This document shows, one piece after another, positions 45,820 through 55,685 of a DNA stretch of 64,000 nucleotides. The notes beneath the pieces are model-generated. The model worked only from the letters and a program-made list of their open reading frames with translations. It made no database searches and was not told the origin of the DNA. Where the stretch lies: assembly GCA_025201765.1 (NCBI GenBank), contig MU623356.1, forward strand, positions 248,001 through 312,000. The letters run 5' to 3'. The stretch is from Daldinia sp. FL1419 (lineage: Eukaryota; Ascomycota; Sordariomycetes; Xylariales; Hypoxylaceae). Positions within the stretch are counted from its first letter, which is position 1. Every line of letters begins with the position of its first letter. The position numbers and the translations under genes were made by a program.

Positions 45820-47418
45820 ATGGTTATTAAGAAGCGTCAGATCCTCTGGGACTACACCAACACCGATATCGGTGACAAGATCAACCAAGTTCCTTTCGGT
45901 GGTAACAGCCCGGTTGCCTCTGTCGTGAACTGGAATGCGTGGGTACCCCCTGAGCTTAAGGGTCGGGCACCATTTCGCCCTATGATTCGTGAACTTTCGA
46001 CGACGGCAGGCGGCGACTGGGGAATGATTCAGAACACGAACGAACCCATCATCCTCTACTTCAACGAACCTGAACGTCGCAACATAAGCCCCGAACAGGC
46101 CAGAGATATCTGGTACGGCCAGGTACTACCCCTGAGAAAGAACAAGGGAAAGCAGCTTGGTTCCCCGGCTGTTGCCTCTGTAAGTACCCAAGTTAATTAT
46201 TTGGTCAACGATGCAGCAAGCTAATGACTCTCAGGACGACAATGGCCGTAGGTGGATCGAGAAGTTCATGTCGCTTGTGGCAAGCGACCCCCCTGACTAC
46301 CTCTGCTTGCACTACTACTCCACGAACGCCGGCGAGGCTATCAAGTATATCCAGGACATGCACAACAAGTGGCCTCAGCACAAAGTCGTAAGTGCACATA
46401 TATAGCCGAATTCAAAACTCCCATGTAATTAACATATTTAAAGATGGTTACCGAGATTGCTTGCATTGATCGAGACTACCAAGCCATCGTAAACTTTACC
46501 GTTCAAGTTTGCAACTGGCTAGACAGCCAAGACTGGGTTTTCGAATACGGGCTCTTCGACTTCCAGCGCACTGTCGCCGACGGCTTCGTCAGCCCGCGAG
46601 CCCAGCTCATGGACGGAAACGGCAACTTCACGGAGCTGGGTAGCATGTACGTCCACCAGCATCCCATGAAGGCACCCGGCGCCGCCAATGCCTTTTTTTC
46701 GCTGAACGCCGTCGAGAGCGCCGACTTCGAGATCGAGGAAAGCCATGATGCGAAGCCCGGCAAGCCTGTAACCCACGAGCCCAACGGTACGACTCCTCAC
46801 GCTCCCGAGGTCCCCGAGGCCGTTGCGAACGGCGGACTGGTCCAATTCAACATCGCTGCAGCTCTCTCGCCGGACCAGCAGAAGGCACTAGACCTGCACA
46901 ACAACAAGCGCAGGGGCAAGGGTCTCCCGTCCCTTGCATGGGACAACCAGCTTGCCAAAAACGCCGAAGATTACGCGAAGCACCTCGCCCAGATCGGCAG
47001 ATTGGAGCACTCGAGCGGTGACCAGCGACCCAACCAGGGCGAGAACCTTGCAATGTAAGTTAACAATCCCGCAAAAGCGTAGAGGAGCGGCCTAACCTAA
47101 AAATCGCAACAGGGCTTCGAGCAGCGGCACGCCCCTCGCCATGTCCGCCAACATGTGGCTCGGCGAAGAAAAGAACTACCACAACGAGCCGATCGGGCAA
47201 GGCGACTTCGGATCGTACGGTCACTACAGTGAGTCTCCCTCTGCCATGTCACCGTCTTCGCCATTCTTCTGACATAAATCTTCCACCATTTAGCTCAGTG
47301 CCTGTGGAGGTCGACTACCAAGGTCGGCATGGCCTCGGCCAAGGACGCCAAAGGCGGCGTCTGGATTGTCGGTCGATATTCTCCTCCCGGAAACTGGATG
47401 GGCCAGAGACCGTACTAA
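45820..47418 (+). CDS. GH128 glucanase-like domain fused to a CAP/PR-1 domain
   Basis: Five exons: 45820-46179, 46235-46387, 46444-47054, 47113-47228 and 47294-47418, giving 454 aa. Residues 1 to about 245 match the Asl1/GH128 catalytic domain (beta-1,3-glucanase type). They include ILWDYTN at the start, the likely acid/base Glu83 in YFNEPE, LHYYSTNAGEAI, and the likely nucleophile Glu175 in MVTEIA. A Pro/Glu-rich linker (about 262-305) leads to a full CAP domain (about 312-454). The CAP domain has ALDLHNNKRRGKGLPSLAWD, the putative metal tetrad residues His359, Glu371, Glu393/394 and His412, the GHYTQCLWRSTTKVG signature and IVGRYSPPGNW. No signal peptide precedes the GH domain, unusual for both families. 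The protein might act in the cytosol, be released unconventionally, or have a missed upstream exon. Confidence 0.9.
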
Positions 47419-48432
47419 GAATCTCGTCCGCCGCTTGCTGGGCTTGGCTCGGGAGTTGCCTTGTGGACCTCGGTAGATGGTAGATTGCGTTTTCTGAATT
47501 GTTGCATGGATTCCAGTCTGAGAGTGGATTTTGTTTTGGGAAGACTTGTTTTGAGCTTGGACAGTGAGTGCATTGTACATAGTATCTAATCTAGGACCAC
47601 TCGTTAAGACAATTCTTTACTTTCTTATCCGCTCCATTTCGTGCCTCTGTATAAAATACCCGACCTAGGTGAATATGATATACCTATTCCATCGCACCCT
47701 AGACCGGGTATACGATGATGCCGTATGCACAGTCCATTTTTCGAATTCTTTACGAATATTAACAAACAATTAAGCTCCATTAGCTCGTATAAGCAGGTCC
47801 GGTACTCCAACTCTTGGCAGCCCTATTGCGTATTTTGCTGGAGTAAACTGACGATCCAGAGTGCGGGGTGCATCTGCTGTCCGAAGCGGTATGACAACGG
47901 TATGAGAGCTCTTCGTACGGTGGTGTATACGAGTTTTTAGTTGTTCAACTAAAGACTATTTTTAGCTTATGTTGATTCGACTTTCAAATAGCTTGAGACT
48001 TCTTTATATCTGACGAATTCAATTTATTGTGCCTTATTTTATATGACTTACACAGCGGCGTGCATCTCCACGGAACGCCATGTGTGCCATGTAGCAACAC
48101 AGAAAGCCTCGTCTGCGTTCTCCCTTAATATAGTATCCTGTCTTTAAGACATTCTCCACATTCCCCAAATCCTTTAGTCAATGACGCTTCCTTTCCTATC
48201 CCTGTTTCTCTCTCTCTCTCTTGCCCATGCAGGTCGCCATCCGGGTACGGCAGTATCTGCATTACCGGCTGATGTTCAGGAGAAGGACCGATTCGTTTCT
48301 TTTGTCTTCATAACCCCTCACGTAGAGCCCAAGTTAAAAATGAGTATCTTATCTCTATGGTATGCTACTCCTTTAGAGTTAGATGAGTATGCACTTGCGA
48401 TAATTTGTGCTCTACTGTCGAGTGTGTATACT
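47419..48432. other. Intergenic region / GH3 5' region
   Basis: About 1 kb with no separate gene. An open frame from 48181, with a (CT)n-rich start, runs in frame into the GH3 gene. It could be a longer N-terminus or leader. Confidence 0.45.
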
Positions 48433-51210
48433 ATGCTGTCAACGTCTTTATACGCCCTGGCTGGCTTAGCCACTTGGGGTAGCAGCATTGGCACTGTGGC
48501 CCAGTCCATCATAACTGATGACACCACATTTTATGGCCAATCACCCCCAGTATATCCGTCACGTACGTATCATATTGGCTTGGGATAGTTCGAACGCATG
48601 CTTACAATTTTATAGCCAATGGGACGGGACTTGGAGACTGGGCGGACTCGTACGCAAAAGCACGAGCCCTCGTAGCTCAGTTGACTATAGAAGAAAAGGT
48701 TAGGGGTAAATACAGAGCAGCTCTAAGAACCCTTGTGTCTAACTCGCCATATAGGTTAATCTCACTGGTGGTATTCAAGCGGATAGCTCCTGCTCTGGTA
48801 TCATCCTTCCGATTGAGAGAGTAAATTTCACCGGTCTTTGTCTTAGTGATGCAGGAAACGGAGTGCGCACTACCAACTTCGCGTCTAGTTGGGCTTCAGG
48901 CATTTCGGTCGGCGCAAGGTAAATTTGCGCTACTTGCTCTCTTGGCCACTTAAATTAATACTTTTTATAGCTGGAACCGCGAGCTGGCTTATAAGAGAGC
49001 TGTTGGCATGGCTGGCGAATTCCGAGCGAAAGGGGTTCATATTGCTCTAGGACCTGTTGTCGGCCCATTAGGCCGTATCGCGTCAAGTGGGAGGAATTGG
49101 GAAGGTAATTAATTCCTTGGTTAATCGACGAGCTTAATTATTGACTATGACTTAGGCTTCTCAAATGACCCCTATTTGTGTGGCGCCCTGGCTGCTGATA
49201 CTGTAACAGGTATCCAGTCCGTGGGAGTTGCAACAAGCACCAAGGTAAAGAGCGCAGATGATCTCCTTATGATAGAAATACTGACAACTTCTTTTAGCAT
49301 TTCATTGCAAATGAACAAGAAACTAATAGGAACCCTGAAGGCAATGTTACTGCCGTTTCGTCCAACATCGATGACAAGACCATTCACGAATTATATCTCT
49401 GGTGCGTATGGTGTCATGGTTTTACGGACGGTTAGATCTAACATCAACCCAGGCCCTTCCAAGATGCAGTGAAAGCCGGTACCGTAAACGTAATGTGTTC
49501 ATATAACCGGATCAACAATAGCTATGGCTGTGCCAACAGTAAGACGCAAAACGGGCTGCTGAAGACTGAACTAGGTTTCCAGGTATGGAAAGCACAACTG
49601 GCTCTTGTTATGAAAATACTCGATCTGACCAAGATTACAGGGCTTCATTGTTTCGGACTGGTGGGCTCAACATTCGGGCGTTGCTACAGCACTAGCAGGT
49701 CTCGATATGACCATGCCGTACGCCAGTCCATACTGGTCCAGCAATCTAACACGAGCCGTCAAGAATGGATCCGTTCCAGAATCCAGACTTGATGACATGG
49801 CGACAAGGTAAGTTCATATTAAGTACCTCTTTGCAACCAGGACCTTCTAACGGGCGTAGAATTATAGCTACGTGGTACAAATTAGGTCAAGACGAGGGCT
49901 TCCCCGCCATGGGCAAGGGAATGCCGCTTGACCTCGCGCAGCCTCATCAGCGAGTCATTGCAAAATCAGCAAGCAATAAGGACGTATTGCTACAGGGGGC
50001 CGTTGAAAGTCACGTCTTGTTAAAGAACACTAATAATGCACTACCCCTGAAATCGCCCAAGTTAATCTCGTTGTTTGGCTACTCGGCAAAGTCGTTCGAC
50101 GTATATACACCCGGAGGCGGCGGCTGGAACGGAGGTTCGGAAGCCTTGGCACCATCGGACTTGATTCAAAACGGCGACGACGTAATTCATAGTCAGATCG
50201 CCGCCAACGGTACACTAATTAGCGGTGGAGGATCTGGCGCGAACATGCCAGCCTACGTCAGTTCTCCCGCAGCAGCATTAAGTCAGCGCGCATACGAGGA
50301 CGACACGAGTTTATGGTGGGATTTCCACAGTGGAAACCCTCAAGTCGATCAGTCTTCCGATGCTTGTATTGTTGTAGGCAATGCGTTCGCGTCGGAAGGT
50401 TTTGACAGACCTGGGCTACACGACGATTTCACCGACGCACTGATCACCAACGTCGCATCTCAATGTAATAATACAATTGTGGTATTTCACAACGCAGGAG
50501 TTCGCCTTGTCGACCGATTCATCGACCATCCTAACGTAACGGCCCTCATATTCGCGCATCTTCCCGGTCAGGATTCTGGTAGGGCTTTGACTTCTATCCT
50601 CTACGGCGACGTCAACCCTTCGGGCAAGCTACCCTATTCGGTCCCGCGCAACGAGTCAGACATCGGCCCAACTCAAAACGCGACTCTTCCTGATGGTATA
50701 TACGAACTATTCCCTCAATCAGACTTCACGGAGGGCATATATATCGACTACAGAGCCTTCGACGCCAAGAACATAACACCCCGCTACGAATTTGGCTTTG
50801 GTTTGAGTTACACCACTTTCAAGTTCTCCGATCTCCAAGTCTCTGCGGTCGAAGGTGCTGATACCTCAGAGTATCCCTCAAAACCGATCGTCGAAGGTGG
50901 TCAGGAAGACCTCTGGGATATTGTAGCCAAGGTCTCCGCGACAGTGACGAATACAGGATCCGTGGCGGGTGCTGAGGTCGCACAGCTTTACATTGGCATC
51001 CCCGGAGGCCCCGTGAAGCAGTTACGTGGGTTCTCGAAACCAGTACTCCAACCCGGAGAATCAGCCGTCGTTGATTTTGAGTTAACGAGGAGAGACCTAA
51101 GCACGTGGGACGTCGTCGCACAGAAATGGCTCCTACAAAAAGGCGACTATGGAGTCTTTGTCGGGTCTAGTAGCCGAGTGCTACCTTTGTTCGGGACCTT
51201 GTCGATTTAG
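48433..51210 (+). CDS. Secreted GH3 beta-glucosidase
   Basis: Releases glucose from beta-linked gluco-oligosaccharides outside the cell. Nine exons: 48433-48562, 48616-48698, 48755-48918, 48971-49104, 49156-49244, 49298-49401, 49453-49582, 49641-49807 and 49860-51210, giving 783 aa. A signal peptide (LYALAGLATWGSSIGTVA) comes before the mature start DDTTFYGQSPPVYPSP. The GH3 N-domain has LCLSDAGNGVR, LGPVVGPLGR, ANEQETNR and the nucleophile Asp284 in GFIVSDWW. The C-domain has VLLKNTNNALPL and the likely acid/base region NAFASEGFDRPGL. A fibronectin-III-like domain (VTNTGSVAGAEVAQLYI) ends the protein. I chose the ATG at 48433 for the clean signal peptide; an in-frame ATG at 48181 would add 84 residues with a second hydrophobic start. 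Confidence 0.93.
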
Positions 51211-52016
51211 TTACCAGCACTTCAGACGTCGATAATGCGTTCAGAAGCATATAGGCGAAGCTGGATTGGGTTGCTATTTATTCAGCCCCTATCTCTACGG
51301 ACAGAAGCGGTCAGCTCTTTGAGCTATGGATCTGTTAAATAATTAATGAAATTTACTCAACATGTCCCCTTTATCTAGTAGTTATTTGGATAGCTAACTG
51401 ACCCCAGCCTTTTCTTCTTGTAATTTGTCAAAAGCTAAAAAACGACGCCGTTATCGCTCACGAGCAATTACGCCTTATATACTGTGCGACATAATTTTAT
51501 TATGGCCATTTTTGACAACAGCTAGCTGTATGGTGCCGTCGACTTTCGGGATACCTAGTAGCCTAATCTTGGCAAATCAAGCATAGATAGGTTGTAAGTT
51601 ATGTGCATTGTGTTGGGGTTTAGAAATAATAAACAACTTAATTAGGTACCTAGTTATGAATTAAAGAAGCCCCCTTGGCTTTTCCACATTAAAATGCAAA
51701 GACTATTATAACACTTCAAGTAGGGCATTGAAGCCACCAATCGGCATCTCTATCCAAGTGTTTCCTTACAGGGTTCCCACCAATGAGAATAAGCCTTTTT
51801 TCAAATCTAGCATGAATACCTTATGCACGCCATCTCTTAGCAACTCGGAACTATAGAACAGATCAGGTTAGACAAGTCAACATGGTCCGATCCACCCGTA
51901 CCGACTTCTTGGGCTTCCTATTCTCCTTTGTTCCGGAATATCCGTAGCTTATACCGCCACAATTTTGGGAATTTACGCTTCTCTTGAGAGACGGGACTGC
52001 TATGGTTTAGTTGAAA
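51211..52016. other. Intergenic region
   Basis: About 0.8 kb of A/T-rich DNA with GGTACCTAG near 51646. No supported gene. Confidence 0.5.
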
Positions 52017-53264
52017 ATGGGCTTACCACAAAACTTCACGAGACCACCGGATAATACTGGGAATATATTAGAACCGAAATACCTATCTTGGTATATCTTC
52101 GTACCCACCGCCTTCGTACTATATTTGTCACTAGTGCAGCTCCTACGGTTTCGCGCCATCCGGGCTTTAGAGCGCAAGTATGCGGCTTACATCGAGGACC
52201 CGTATAGACTGAACTACCGGCAAGCGGCTGAGATCATGCACTTACACCAACTTTACGATACGCCGTTCCTCTTCTACTTCGGTACTCAATGGGCCCTCAT
52301 CAAGAGCTACGGCATGTCCACCGGCACTCCCCTTTTAGTCCGCACACGTCAACTCTGTGATCCTGTCCGCGTTGGCCGGCGGGTTGAAGATACGGTTACT
52401 ATCTTAGTTGAGCTACTTGTTGGCAATATTGACTCGGAACGCGGTCGCAAAGCCATGGCTCGTCTAAATTGGATTCACGGCCAATATTCAAGCCATATTA
52501 AAGAGTACGACTACGTACATACCTTAGCTCTCTTCGTTCTCGAGCCCGCGCGCTGGATCAATAGATATGACTGGCGGCCTTTGGCGAGGCTAGAGAAAGT
52601 CGCATATTTCGTGTACTGGCGGGAACTAGCCCGACGCATGGGTTTCGTAGATCTGGTTCCGGAAACTTTGGAGGAACTAGAGGAATGGAAAGTAAAGTAT
52701 GAAGAAGAACATATGCATTATATCCCCGAGAACTACATGGTAGCATCCGCTACTGTAGACCTATTCATGCGAACGATACCACACTTCTTACATGGCATAA
52801 TACAGACAATTTTCTTGTCGTTCGTTGACGAGAAACACGTCCGTGATGCCCTAGGCTTCCCGGATCCGCCCCGGTGGGCTACGGCGCTAATAATGGGTTT
52901 CTTCCAGCTGCGCGGATTCATGTTACGCCACTTTTTCCTCCCTCGCATGGCACCAATGGATCCCGTGGCACATCCCGGAGAGGACGGCCGGTTATACCGT
53001 AGCGCGAGGTGGGTCGGTTTCGAGCCGTGGTACGTTGCCGATACCTGGTACAACCGGGTGGTACTGTGGCTGATGTCCGGTGGCAAGACGGCACCGGGAG
53101 GAAAGTACGGGCGTAAGGGATATCTTCCAGAAGAGTTAGGTCCGGTCGAGCTCGAGAGGCTCGGTAAGAATGAAGTTTTATATGAAGCGGAAATAATGAA
53201 GACATATGCGATAGGAAAGAAGGAGAGGATAGGGGCCGGATGTCCGTTTGCTTTTGGGTATTAA
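52017..53264 (+). CDS. MpaB-type oxygenase-like membrane protein (DUF2236 family)
   Basis: Single exon, 415 aa, ATG at 52017. An N-terminal TM anchor (WYIFVPTAFVLYLSLVQLL) is followed by the all-helical core typical of fungal ER-bound oxygenase mpaB and latex-clearing-protein relatives. Visible family features are FFYFGTQWALIKSYG-like text ahead of TPLLVRTRQLCDP, RVEDTVTIL, RLNWIHGQYSSHIKEYDYVHTLALF and the run around WINRYDWRPL. These include His and Asp residues near the expected heme-binding helices. MpaB cleaves an isoprenoid chain in mycophenolic acid synthesis. No biosynthetic cluster surrounds this gene, so a more general role is likely; the substrate is unknown. Confidence 0.85.
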   Translation: MGLPQNFTRPPDNTGNILEPKYLSWYIFVPTAFVLYLSLVQLLRFRAIRALERKYAAYIEDPYRLNYRQAAEIMHLHQLYDTPFLFYFGTQWALIKSYGMSTGTPLLVRTRQLCDPVRVGRRVEDTVTILVELLVGNIDSERGRKAMARLNWIHGQYSSHIKEYDYVHTLALFVLEPARWINRYDWRPLARLEKVAYFVYWRELARRMGFVDLVPETLEELEEWKVKYEEEHMHYIPENYMVASATVDLFMRTIPHFLHGIIQTIFLSFVDEKHVRDALGFPDPPRWATALIMGFFQLRGFMLRHFFLPRMAPMDPVAHPGEDGRLYRSARWVGFEPWYVADTWYNRVVLWLMSGGKTAPGGKYGRKGYLPEELGPVELERLGKNEVLYEAEIMKTYAIGKKERIGAGCPFAFGY

Positions 53265-53660
53265 ATAGCTAAATATAAATAATACTAGATATCTAATTCA
53301 TATAATCTAGCGATAGTTACATATTAAGCAGGGGGGTTATATATGCTATTAGTAAGGCCACAAACGGTCATTAGCTTACAGTTATTTAATACATTAACCC
53401 AATATTTCGCGGTAGTAAGAAATAGGGGTAAAACTCCAATATAGATTAGGTTAGGTACTTCCGTAGCATTGCGCATTTTGCAATACAATTAGATGTAAGT
53501 CATTCACTATCATATCATAGAAATCATAGATCCGACGTAATCCAACTCGCATATTATTTAACGATAGTCTCCCTATATCTTAGATATAAGTTGTTAACAG
53601 CCTTACCAGCCAAACCTTCACCCAGAGCTAACACGACGAGTAACGGGCCATGTCACAAGC
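53265..53660. other. Convergent intergenic region
   Basis: 396 nt, A/T-rich; nothing recognised. Confidence 0.45.
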
Positions 53661-54871
53661 CTACTTAGACTCCTCCTTCGTATCCTTGAAACGTCGGGAC
53701 TTAAATGCCTCAGGAATCGTGCCCCCCGCCAACTCGTTCTTATCAAAGAACTCCCTAATCTCCTTCTCCTCATCATCACTCAGCACCACGTCTTGCGCAT
53801 CCCAATTCTCCTCGAGGTACTTAATCCTCTTCGTGCCCGGAATCGGGAAAACATCATCCCCCTGCTTAAGCAGCCACGCGAGCGCGAGCTGAGAAACACT
53901 GCACCCCTTGCGCTGCGCGAGAGCGGAAAACTGCGCTACGACCTGCGCGTTGCGCTCGCGGTTCTCGGCTAGAAATTGAGGCATCACGCGGGGGCGGGCG
54001 TCGGTCTCCTCGAAGGAGGCGGAGGTGAACGTGTTGGTTAGGATGCCCCGGCCAAGCGGAGTAGCAGCCACGATGGCGACACCGAGTTCCCGACACGCGG
54101 CGAGAAGTTCCGTGCCTTCGTCGCCTTCGATGCCGCGGGCCGAGACGGAGTATTCGGTCTGGACAGCGGCCACCGGTGCGATTTTGACGGCGCGGCGGAG
54201 GGTCGTGGAGGATACCATCGAGAGACCGATGTACTTGATCTTGCCCTCGCTGAATCTTGGTTAGTACGGAATTAAAGCGCTTTGTTCGAGGGTCATTACT
54301 CTTGAAGCTCCTTCAGAGCGCGCATAGTCTCCTCGATAGGAGTCTCGGGGTTGACGCTGTGAATGTAGTCTGTAGTTTGTGTGGGTTAGAATTGTCCCGT
54401 AGATATTCGTAAAGGTCGAGATAGAATAATAAGATAAAACTTACAAAGATCAATCTGATCAACACCCAAGGCCTTCAGACTCTTATCACAGGCTTGCTTA
54501 ACATACTCATAAGAACTATCGGCCTCAAAGGTCTTGCTGCCCTTGATGATACCACACTTGGAAGCGATGAAGATCTGGTCTCGTTTTCCGGTCCTCTTGA
54601 ACCACTTTCCGATATGTTCTTCTCCGTCGCCGTAAAGGCTGAGCCATTGTTAGTTAATTTACTTTACCAAGAATCGTATATGAAGTATTTACTCGGCGGT
54701 ATCCCAGAAAGTCTCTCCCAGTTCCAGGGCACGATCGAGAAGCTTGAATCGCTCCTCATCATCCAGTTCTTTTCCGTAAACTGAGTAAGATGCACCCATA
54801 AGTCCAAGACCGATAGCTGGGACCAAGGGACCGTCCTTTCCGAGGCGGCGGAGGATAGGCTTAGCAGGCAT
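53661..54871 (-). CDS. Aldo-keto reductase (AKR13-like)
   Basis: NAD(P)H-dependent carbonyl reductase. Four exons: 54871-54693, 54638-54445, 54369-54300 and 54249-53661, giving 343 aa. The AKR catalytic tetrad is visible: Asp57 in FWDTAD, Tyr62 in LYGDGEE, Lys87 in IFIASK and a His in LYYIHSVN. Cofactor-region motifs include GKIKYIGLS, AVQTEYS and IPGTKRIKYLEENW near the C-terminus. The N-terminus (LRRLGKDGPLVPAIGLGLMG) is typical, with no signal peptide. The substrate cannot be read from sequence. Confidence 0.93.
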
Positions 54872-55685
54872 GTTGACAGGAATTGATTATTGAGATAGGT
54901 AAGTGTAAATCTTTTTGTCTTTGAAGACTGCTGAGTCTGTTTGTTCTACTATTCAAGTTCTAACGAGACGAGAAAGACTCAGATATTTATATTCGATCGA
55001 TCTCGAAAAGCTCGTAGTGTACCACTAATAACCAACAGAACCACGGCCTCCTTAATGCACCGCATCCCCGAGCCCGGTACCTCAATACCGCAGGCGACAA
55101 CTTAAAAGATCACCCCTTATACGCCTTACGTCCATTAAGTCCGATCAAGAAGTGAAGCTAAAAGGATCGAGGCTCTGACCCGGTATTACTAAGGCATTAA
55201 AAGAGATATTCCCACATTTAGACAGATGCAGTATAAATGACCAATCAGCGCCTAGAGTTTCCGAGCAGACCAATCGACGCCTCCGACAGCATCCAATCGA
55301 ATGACGTACCGTAAGGGTCGGCCAGACGAATTCGGCATGGCCAAGTCACCTTTGGTCATGTCGGCGAGCAAAATAAAGACAAATGAAACGAGACTTTATC
55401 ACACTTACGAATTCGAGTGGTGCCTGCGAAAATCTGATAGATAATTATAGATTGCTAATTTGGTAACCGGTTAACGGTTAGAAGTTTCTAAACGATCCTC
55501 TTCTCTTCTCCACCCCAAAGATCCCTTCTTGGTATTCGAGGAAGCATCGTCATAAAGCAGATACGTTCTTAGTATAATGCTCTCCCAACCCATAAATCAC
55601 GATAAGTATAAAGCCAAGTTTCCCACTACCTTTTATCTTCGAATAAGTCAGACGCCAAAAACCCGAGCCATAGTCACCCAAGTAC
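54872..55685. other. Intergenic region
   Basis: About 0.8 kb upstream of the reductase and downstream of KAR5. No supported gene. Confidence 0.5.

Noticed and set aside
48181..48432. Upstream in-frame ATG for the GH3 beta-glucosidase
   Set aside because: It would place a second signal-like segment and 84 unrelated residues before a good signal peptide at 48433, directly ahead of the conserved DDTTFYGQSPP. A 5' leader is more likely, though not proven.
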